A stretch of 33,507 nucleotides of DNA. Source: a virus. The stretch lies in the IMG/VR virus record IMGVR_UViG_3300037294_000299, positions 1-33,507 of that record. One strand, written 5' to 3'. Position 1 is the first letter of the stretch; every line of letters begins with the position of its first letter. The notes under the pieces were generated by a model. The model saw only the letters and a list, made by a program, of their open reading frames with translations, did not search any database and was not told where the DNA came from. Position numbers and translations under genes: made by a program. Below are positions 29,778-33,507 of the stretch, piece by piece.

Positions 29778-29796
29778 TTACCTCTAACGGCGGCGA

Positions 29797-29848
29797 CAGC
29801 TATGCGACGGCCTTGTGTTGCGCCTGCGGCAAGGCTGTGGTATAGCTG
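29797..29848 (+). repeat. GC-rich long hairpin at the end of cassette B
   Basis: CAGCTAT (29797-29803) pairs with ATAGCTG (29842-29848) and GCCTTG (29810-29815) with CAAGGC (29830-29835). The bases between pair except for one G-G and two wobbles. The result is a nearly continuous 19-bp stem with a 14-base loop, flanked by TAAC on the left and GTTG on the right. It contrasts with the AT-rich surroundings and resembles folded recombination sites such as attC, though the consensus boxes do not match well. Confidence 0.65.
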
Positions 29849-29940
29849 GTGTTGTAATCTGGTGAGGGGTTCAAGGGAATGATCTTCAACTTATCGGAGA
29901 GGCTTTCTTTTATTTTTTTGAGGGGAGGAAAAAAATATTT

Positions 29941-29995
29941 GTAAATAATTACAAAAATAATTCTTTGATTGCTTGTTTTGTTCGTAATTATTTAC
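29941..29995 (+). promoter_or_regulatory. Pair of operator-like dyads
   Basis: GTAAATAATTAC (29941-29952) is perfectly inverted at 29984-29995 (GTAATTATTTAC). Each copy is itself a dyad of GTAA, four bases, TTAC. The right copy lies between the TTG and -7 elements of the promoter at 29978-30003. This is the typical layout of a repressor site with an auxiliary upstream site. The bound regulator is unknown. The rest of the 257-base gap from 29778 holds only the cassette hairpin. Confidence 0.55.
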
Positions 29996-30003
29996 GTTAT
30001 TTG
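29978..30003 (+). promoter_or_regulatory. Early promoter before the gene at 30035
   Basis: TTG (29978-29980), 16 bases and TTATTTG (29997-30003) are followed by ATTCATCAATAACAC, a diverged form of the leader repeat after the promoters at 18257 and 19637. It overlaps the right operator dyad. Confidence 0.45.
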
Positions 30004-30034
30004 ATTCATCAATAACACTAAAAGATACAAAGCC

Positions 30035-30334
30035 ATGACAACTCAAGATCTAACAAACAACAGAGACAGAATAATTAGAAAAATTCAATTTCAAATGGAT
30101 GGAGATTCCGCAGCAAGAAATCAAATGGTAGTCCCTGTAATGACTAAGATGGTAGCATACCTGAACAACACAAAGTATTCTGAAATGAAGCCTACTATGG
30201 CTAATATCGACAAGCTAACCGTTGCAGCTGCTATATCTTGGATTAAGTATGACTACAAGCCATTTTCAAGCATGACACAATCAGAGGTTAATGCCTTTGA
30301 AAAAAGAAGAGAAGAAGCTAAGAGACTATATTAA
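30035..30334 (+). CDS. Unknown 99-residue protein
   Basis: The helical, basic protein (MTTQDLTNNRDRIIRKIQFQ...) has no signal or membrane segment. Middle text reads VMTKMVAYLNNTKYSEMKPT and a C-terminal charged helix ends it (EVNAFEKRREEAKRL). It is the first gene after the operator-bearing promoter, so it may be regulated separately from the replication operon. No family is recognised. Confidence 0.65.
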   Translation: MTTQDLTNNRDRIIRKIQFQMDGDSAARNQMVVPVMTKMVAYLNNTKYSEMKPTMANIDKLTVAAAISWIKYDYKPFSSMTQSEVNAFEKRREEAKRLY

Positions 30335-30354
30335 TAACTATAAAAACAAGTATT

Positions 30355-30585
30355 ATGACCAGCAAAGACATTCAAGGGCTATACTTTCAAGGATTGCTAA
30401 TAGCCATTACTTATTCAGAATCGATTAAAAAAGTATTTGAAATGGAATCAATACCAAAAGGATTCTCTGTGAATGAAGATCACCCAGCTAATGGATATTC
30501 CTTAGTTGACTCTAATGGAATTCAGCACATCTATGATTTAGAACCTTTGAAATTCTATTCAGAATTAATGAATCTCAATGATTGA
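30355..30585 (+). CDS. Unknown 76-residue protein
   Basis: The protein (MTSKDIQGLYFQGLLIAITY...) is mixed in structure with KVFEMESIPKGFSVNEDHPA in the middle and an acidic end. It follows the previous gene after 20 bases and overlaps the next by eight. No motif is recognised. Confidence 0.6.
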   Translation: MTSKDIQGLYFQGLLIAITYSESIKKVFEMESIPKGFSVNEDHPANGYSLVDSNGIQHIYDLEPLKFYSELMNLND

Positions 30586-30802
30586 CAAAGAACTCCGAGA
30601 GGCTGGACACACATGGAAAAGTCTCTCGGAATTGCTTGTTGAAAATCCGAGCAACTTTAAAAGAAAGCTGGTTCAGAATATCGAAAAGCTAAATAAGTGG
30701 CTTGAACCTCTGAATCTGCAAATCCAAATCGCTCCTAAAGAGCGAAAGAGCGTTGGGAAAAAACAAAAGAAAGGGATAGTGAAAATGAGGGTTGATGTTT
30801 GA
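30578..30802 (+). CDS. Unknown basic 74-residue protein
   Basis: The protein (MIDKELREAGHTWKSLSELL...) is helical at the start and strongly basic at the end (PKERKSVGKKQKKGIVKMRV), which suggests nucleic acid binding. It starts inside the previous gene. It is the last gene before a 169-base gap that holds a hairpin (30841-30863), the TATAACG-GTGTTGTA junction and the promoter of the last early unit. Confidence 0.6.
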   Translation: MIDKELREAGHTWKSLSELLVENPSNFKRKLVQNIEKLNKWLEPLNLQIQIAPKERKSVGKKQKKGIVKMRVDV

Positions 30803-30840
30803 TGTGATGCCCTCACTGGATTATAACGTGTTGTATATGG

Positions 30841-30863
30841 TTAGTTGGCTTTTCGCCAATTAA
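30841..30863 (+). other. Hairpin after the early gene at 30578
   Basis: TTAGTTGGC, loop TTTTC, GCCAATTAA form a nine-bp stem with one wobble. No T-run follows on either strand, so termination is uncertain. It stands between the early operon and the consensus promoter at 30918. Confidence 0.4.
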
Positions 30864-30917
30864 TTATATATAATGGTATCTACTTTTTACCCGACTTAAA
30901 GAATCTTTTAAAATATT

Positions 30918-30948
30918 TTTGTTATTAACTTAAATTGTATTATATTTG
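30918..30948 (+). promoter_or_regulatory. Consensus promoter of the last early unit
   Basis: TTTG (30918-30921), exactly 19 bases and TATATTTG (30941-30948) match the Bacteroidota promoter consensus completely. The ATG of the next gene lies 23 bases downstream. This is the strongest promoter in the window by sequence. Confidence 0.85.
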
Positions 30949-30971
30949 TATATACTTAAAACATAAATATT

Positions 30972-31244
30972 ATGAAAATTTTATTTGATATTAGAATTGG
31001 AAGTGGTGGTCGGACGTATAAATACTCTTTAAATATTCAAAGTTATTGGATAATTAAAGGTAAAAAAGTTTGTAATGAATTAATAACCTTAAACGGCATG
31101 ACCTCTGAAATGGTAAAAGGTATAGTAAATGAATATAATAAAACGCAAACTTTAACAGGTGTTCATTTAAGAAATATAAATTACTACTTAACTAAAAAAG
31201 GAACAAGTGTTGAGAAGTTAAATAGTGAAATTGAAATAATATGA
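30972..31244 (+). CDS. Unknown 90-residue protein with own strong promoter
   Basis: The protein (MKILFDIRIGSGGRTYKYSL...) is basic, with beta strands at the start and a helical middle (MTSEMVKGIVNEYNKTQ). No family is recognised. It is the first gene of a two-gene unit with a consensus promoter and a terminator. Its stop overlaps the start of a ribbon-helix-helix protein (ATGA). The arrangement resembles small two-gene regulatory or toxin-antitoxin units, but nothing in this protein shows toxicity. Confidence 0.65.
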   Translation: MKILFDIRIGSGGRTYKYSLNIQSYWIIKGKKVCNELITLNGMTSEMVKGIVNEYNKTQTLTGVHLRNINYYLTKKGTSVEKLNSEIEII

Positions 31245-31375
31245 AAAATCCAATAAGTGCAAGAGTTGAAGAAAAGATTTTAAAAGATTCTAAAGCAGTA
31301 GCCAAACTCGAAAACCGAAGTTTTAATAATTTGCTAGAAACTGCATTGATATCCTACTGTAAGGGTAAATTGTAG
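31241..31375 (+). CDS. Small ribbon-helix-helix type protein
   Basis: This 44-residue frame starts by ATGA overlap and reads MKNPISARVEEKILKDSKAV, then AKLENRSFNNLLETALISYC. A short strand with ISARV, a helix and the RSFNNLLETAL helix are typical of CopG/Arc-like ribbon-helix-helix DNA-binding proteins, which act as dimers. It probably represses its own promoter or phage genes. It is followed by two terminator hairpins. Confidence 0.65.
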   Translation: MKNPISARVEEKILKDSKAVAKLENRSFNNLLETALISYCKGKL

Positions 31376-31387
31376 ATAACAAAAAAA

Positions 31388-31410
31388 TAAAGCCCGTTTC
31401 ATTGGGTTTT
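31388..31410 (+). terminator. Terminator 1 of the last early unit
   Basis: AAAGCCC, loop GTTTCATT and GGGTTTT form a seven-bp stem with one wobble ending in TTTT. It lies 13 bases after the RHH stop codon. Confidence 0.55.
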
Positions 31411-31428
31411 ATTGCAAGTTATAAACCG

Positions 31429-31457
31429 AAAAAGGGTAGCTAATAACTACCCTTTTT
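31429..31457. terminator. Two-way terminator between early and lysis units
   Basis: AAAAAGGGTAG (31429-31439), a seven-base loop and CTACCCTTTTT (31447-31457) form a perfect 11-bp stem with A and T flanks, so it can stop transcription from both strands. It separates the plus-strand early region from the minus-strand lysis genes. Confidence 0.9.
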
Positions 31458-31478
31458 GCATACAACAATAAACCCAAC

Positions 31479-31931
31479 TTATTTTTTACCAAAAATCAAA
31501 TGAAATACTTTCTGAGTTACTGAAATTAACGCAGCTATTGGAGCCTTTCGATTTATAATAAATCCAAGTACATCTCCAGCTAAGAAAACCCAGTCTTTAG
31601 CCCTTCCCTGCTTCATCTTAGAATGGATATACTTCACATAAATTTCCCATGTAATAGCCAAATTATCAGTATCCTTTGCAAGTCCATCAAGGATAGTAAG
31701 TTCTTTGATTAGATGAGGCAACTTCTCTTTGATGAACTCATAAGCCTCATTATCTTTTTCGGATACCGTTTTATCAAGAATCCATTGAATAGATCCATCA
31801 TGATCTTCAATACCTTCCTTAACGTAATTGGTAATTCTAACCGCTAAAGGAGCTTTACTTTCTAGTTCCTGCGATATGTCTGTAAAAGCATTTCTTAGGA
31901 AATTTCCGATTTTGTCAAATAGTTTTTTCAT
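31479..31931 (-). CDS. Unknown 150-residue protein after the endolysin
   Basis: I chose the ATG ending at 31931 (MKKLFDKIGNFLRNAFTDIS), one base after the endolysin stop; a longer frame to 32000 would overlap the endolysin. The protein is helical with an amphipathic start and a hydrophobic C-terminal stretch (FLAGDVLGFIINRKAPIAAL). It might associate with membranes. Its place beside the endolysin and the membrane proteins suggests a part in lysis, without a recognised motif. Confidence 0.65.
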   Translation of the reverse strand: MKKLFDKIGNFLRNAFTDISQELESKAPLAVRITNYVKEGIEDHDGSIQWILDKTVSEKDNEAYEFIKEKLPHLIKELTILDGLAKDTDNLAITWEIYVKYIHSKMKQGRAKDWVFLAGDVLGFIINRKAPIAALISVTQKVFHLIFGKK

Positions 31932-31932
31932 A

Positions 31933-32322
31933 TTATTTTTTAGTTTGTTGATTCCATCTTGCAGCATGTCCACGAATATCATAATGGGTAAAAGTGTCAT
32001 AAATACCTATCCCGCCTTGAGTCATTTTTCCACCATCAATAAGCATTTCAATTTGTTTTGCTAAAGCATAAGGGCTTACTCCTTTAATTACAATATCGGC
32101 AGCCATACCCTTTACATGGTAGCTATTTTTAACGCCTCCAATTCTTTCATTATGCGCCGGACTTCTATAACCTGAATTAATGGTAATAGCTGAGCCAAAA
32201 TGATCTCTTAGAACCTGGAGATTATTCGCCAATTTTTGAATATTTACTTTTACATCTTCGGGAAAAAAGCCAAAGTCTTTAGATTGAAATTCAGGAAGCG
32301 AAAAGTTTTCAGTTAGTTTCAT
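31933..32322 (-). CDS. Endolysin, M15 family peptidase
   Basis: The 129-residue protein has the M15 zinc peptidase pattern. INSGYRSPAHNERIGGV (48-64) is followed by YHVKGMAADI with zinc ligands His69 and Asp76, and FTHYDIRG with His113. The size and the single domain match the Peptidase_M15_3 type that cleaves the cell wall peptide bridge. No signal peptide is present, so it would need the holin-like genes upstream for access. It starts by ATGA overlap with a 38-residue gene. Confidence 0.9.
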   Translation of the reverse strand: MKLTENFSLPEFQSKDFGFFPEDVKVNIQKLANNLQVLRDHFGSAITINSGYRSPAHNERIGGVKNSYHVKGMAADIVIKGVSPYALAKQIEMLIDGGKMTQGGIGIYDTFTHYDIRGHAARWNQQTKK

Positions 32323-32435
32323 TTCTTCTTAGTAAATAGTTTTTTAATCTTCCAGAATTGAATAGGAATTTTAACCTCATAAATCCACTTTTGAGACTTA
32401 TCTTTTTTAGTGAATAAGTCTTTAATTATTTGCAT
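32319..32435 (-). CDS. Small basic 38-residue protein
   Basis: An ATG at 32435 opens MQIIKDLFTKKDKSQKWIYE and ends in TGA overlapping the endolysin start (ATGA). Its own start overlaps the previous gene. It is Lys-rich with aromatic residues and no membrane helix. Overlaps on both sides make translation likely; function unknown. Confidence 0.55.
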   Translation of the reverse strand: MQIIKDLFTKKDKSQKWIYEVKIPIQFWKIKKLFTKKK

Positions 32436-32881
32436 ATTTGATCTAATAAAGAAGAACAGTTGCCAACGCAAACCCGTAAATAAGCAGGTTTTTCGAGGGT
32501 GTAAGGCATGTAATTATCTTGCGGGTAAATCTTTAAAGTATCTCCTTTGAATAGCTTTAAATCTGAATTTACATCATAGATAACGCCTGAAAGAACTTCA
32601 ATGAATTTACACTTCTTTTCAAATTTATGAGAATAAGGTGTGGAATTAGCTGGGTATAAAATCACATATTGGTTATTTTCTAACCAATAAATCAAAGGCG
32701 AATTAGGATCATTTTGGAATACATGGGTAAAAATCTTACGATCAAAATCTAATCCTTCACTAGATTCCCTATCTAAGCTCATCAGAGCCTTTATAGAATT
32801 GCTCGCCGCTATTGCTGTATCAAATAGCGTATGCCTCTTAGCAGGCTTGAAAACTGCTGATATAAACCCGTTACCTTCCAT
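32426..32881 (-). CDS. Unknown 151-residue protein, possibly cupin-like
   Basis: The protein (MEGNGFISAVFKPAKRHTLF...) has a C-terminal beta-rich half: VIYDVNSDLKLFKGDTLKIY, then YTLEKPAYLRVCVG. This could form a cupin-type barrel, but the metal-binding His residues are absent. It lies within the lysis gene cluster and overlaps the membrane protein gene upstream by 11 bases. Function is unknown. Confidence 0.6.
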   Translation of the reverse strand: MEGNGFISAVFKPAKRHTLFDTAIAASNSIKALMSLDRESSEGLDFDRKIFTHVFQNDPNSPLIYWLENNQYVILYPANSTPYSHKFEKKCKFIEVLSGVIYDVNSDLKLFKGDTLKIYPQDNYMPYTLEKPAYLRVCVGNCSSLLDQICK

Positions 32882-33146
32882 CTCTTATGTTTTTAATTAT
32901 CTCTAATATCTCAGTTAAAATAATCTTGTTTTCTCGGTCATCTTGAGATTCTTTTGAATATCGTTCCTCCCATAGTAGAGTAATCTTAATCAAGGCTTCT
33001 GCCAATTGCTCAATCTTAAGCCATGCAGACTCCAATTTTTTCCAAAGTGTATAGGCTACAAATCCCATCAAAACCACTAAAGCGGACTGAGATAAAAGCG
33101 TTTGTACAAATGGACTTGGATCTAATTGCGCTAATATCGGGAACAC
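32871..33146 (-). CDS. Single-span membrane protein with coiled coil, holin-like
   Basis: The 91-residue protein has one hydrophobic helix at about 17-35 (LLSQSALVVLMGFVAYTLW) and then a long charged helix (KIEQLAEALIKITLLWEERY). An N-out, coil-in layout of this size occurs in phage XhlA-like holin or antiholin proteins. It is adjacent to the four-helix membrane protein and lies upstream of the endolysin. Its first bases overlap the upstream gene by 16 bases. Confidence 0.65.
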   Translation of the reverse strand: MFPILAQLDPSPFVQTLLSQSALVVLMGFVAYTLWKKLESAWLKIEQLAEALIKITLLWEERYSKESQDDRENKIILTEILEIIKNIRDGR

Positions 33147-33478
33147 TTAATTAATTTTATAGATGAAAATCCTAAGCTAGTAAGTATAATTATGCCCATA
33201 TAAATTTGGATGTAGTCCAAAGATATAAAAAAATGAATCAAATTTAAAATGTTAAGGAGTCCTAGCCCTATGATGCAAATCCAAGTGTATAGGCAATACC
33301 TATGCAAATGAGCATAGAAAGCTAATACAAGTACAAAAGAAAGGCTATGAGAGGTTATTTCACCAATCCACCAATGATCTAATATCCAAATGTCATAAAG
33401 CGAAAAAACCCACCATATAAGGTCTATAAATAATAGACTGAATGGTAGGTGTTTTATTAATGCTTTAGACTTTTTCAA
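33131..33478 (-). CDS. Multi-span membrane protein, candidate holin
   Basis: The 115-residue protein begins with a TTG start at 33478 (MKKSKALIKHLPFSLLFIDL) that overlaps the upstream stop as TTGA. About four hydrophobic segments rich in Trp, Ile and Leu follow (FIDLIWWVFSLYDIW, then SFVLVLAFYAHL, TWICIIGLGLL, IYMGIIILTSLGF). It stands at the head of the lysis cluster, so a holin role is plausible, though I recognise no family. Confidence 0.6.
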   Translation of the reverse strand: MKKSKALIKHLPFSLLFIDLIWWVFSLYDIWILDHWWIGEITSHSLSFVLVLAFYAHLHRYCLYTWICIIGLGLLNILNLIHFFISLDYIQIYMGIIILTSLGFSSIKLIKCSRY

Positions 33479-33507
33479 GCCCCTGGCTTTGGTTTAGGCG
33501 CACCACC
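33475..33507 (-). CDS. C-terminal fragment of a structural protein cut by the window edge
   Basis: The last ten codons read GGAPKPKPGA and end in TGA at 33475-33477, overlapping the TTG start of the membrane protein. A Gly/Pro/Lys-rich tail is common at the end of phage tail proteins. In frame it continues the gene at 1-1875 if the window ends are joined. Confidence 0.45.
   Translation of the reverse strand, partial: GGAPKPKPGA

Larger units (their letters stand above)
29054..29856 (+). mobile_element. Gene cassette B carrying the HNH endonuclease
   Basis: The proposed unit starts at TATAACGAATGGGGC and ends at GTGTTGTA (29849-29856). It holds one ORF. GTTAGCGGTAGTTAT (29178-29192) is repeated inverted with two mismatches at 29774-29788, starting one base before the stop codon, and a long GC-rich hairpin follows (29797-29848). 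Cassette A at 12548 has the same internal plan. A TATAACG-GTGTTGTA junction without insert is seen at 30822-30835. Ends and mobility are inferred; the HNH enzyme could drive homing. Confidence 0.5.

Noticed and set aside
29778-29860. Classical integron attC site
   Set aside because: Only AAC and GTT of the consensus boxes are present and no integrase gene is in the window, so it is listed only as a hairpin.
18189-31375. Prophage integrase, repressor or attachment site
   Set aside because: No tyrosine or serine recombinase motifs and no CI-like protein were seen; the small excisionase-like HTH protein alone is not enough.
1-33507. tRNA genes, rRNA and CRISPR arrays
   Set aside because: No cloverleaf-like sequences with CCA-type ends, rRNA sequence or regularly spaced repeats were noticed by reading; a dedicated tRNA scan could still find one.

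Overview
The window is AT-rich and reads as a tailed (siphovirus-type) bacteriophage genome of a Bacteroidota host. The host call rests on promoters that fit the Bacteroidota consensus (TTG/TTTG, about 19-21 bases, TAnnTTTG), start codons in A-rich contexts without Shine-Dalgarno sequences, and protein types common in Bacteroidota phages (DUF6291-like replication protein, short DLPF-tailed DNA-binding protein, host-type lipoproteins). No integrase, repressor, tRNA, rRNA or CRISPR array was seen.

Layout. Minus strand 18185 to 1: small and large terminase, a few small genes, portal, MuF-like head protein, prohead protease, HK97-type capsid, an accessory block (three unknown genes, a methyltransferase, a two-domain glycosyltransferase), connector, head closure, neck and tail completion proteins, tail tube protein, the two tail assembly chaperone genes joined by a -1 frameshift site, tape measure, and a large tail protein that runs off the left edge. 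Plus strand 18300 to 31375: early genes, namely small membrane and DNA-binding proteins, an annealing-type recombination protein, Gp157, a ParB-fold plus PAPS-reductase pair (IbrB/IbrA-like), a three-HTH protein, a replication protein, DnaB helicase, GIY-YIG nuclease, RusA resolvase, an SSB-like protein, two lipoproteins, an HNH cassette, and a last two-gene unit with a ribbon-helix-helix protein. Minus strand 33507 to 31479: lysis-type genes with two membrane proteins and an M15 peptidase endolysin. A two-way terminator at 31429-31457 separates the converging early and lysis units.

The left-edge gene and the right-edge gene fragment are in the same frame if the ends are joined, so the window may be one complete circularly permuted genome linearised inside a tail gene.

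Inserted, independently expressed genes stand out. A plus-strand gene at 1959-2420 has its own promoter and terminator inside the late operon. Two cassettes (12548-12908 and 29054-29856) share an unusual architecture: a conserved 17-base segment that encodes AVS(S/G)S in frame near the start of the ORF, paired with an inverted copy that begins at the stop codon. One carries an HNH endonuclease and is followed by a GC-rich hairpin. This cassette type, the attenuator-like leader before the replication operon (24089-24193), and the ParB/PAPS-reductase pair are the most interesting signals.
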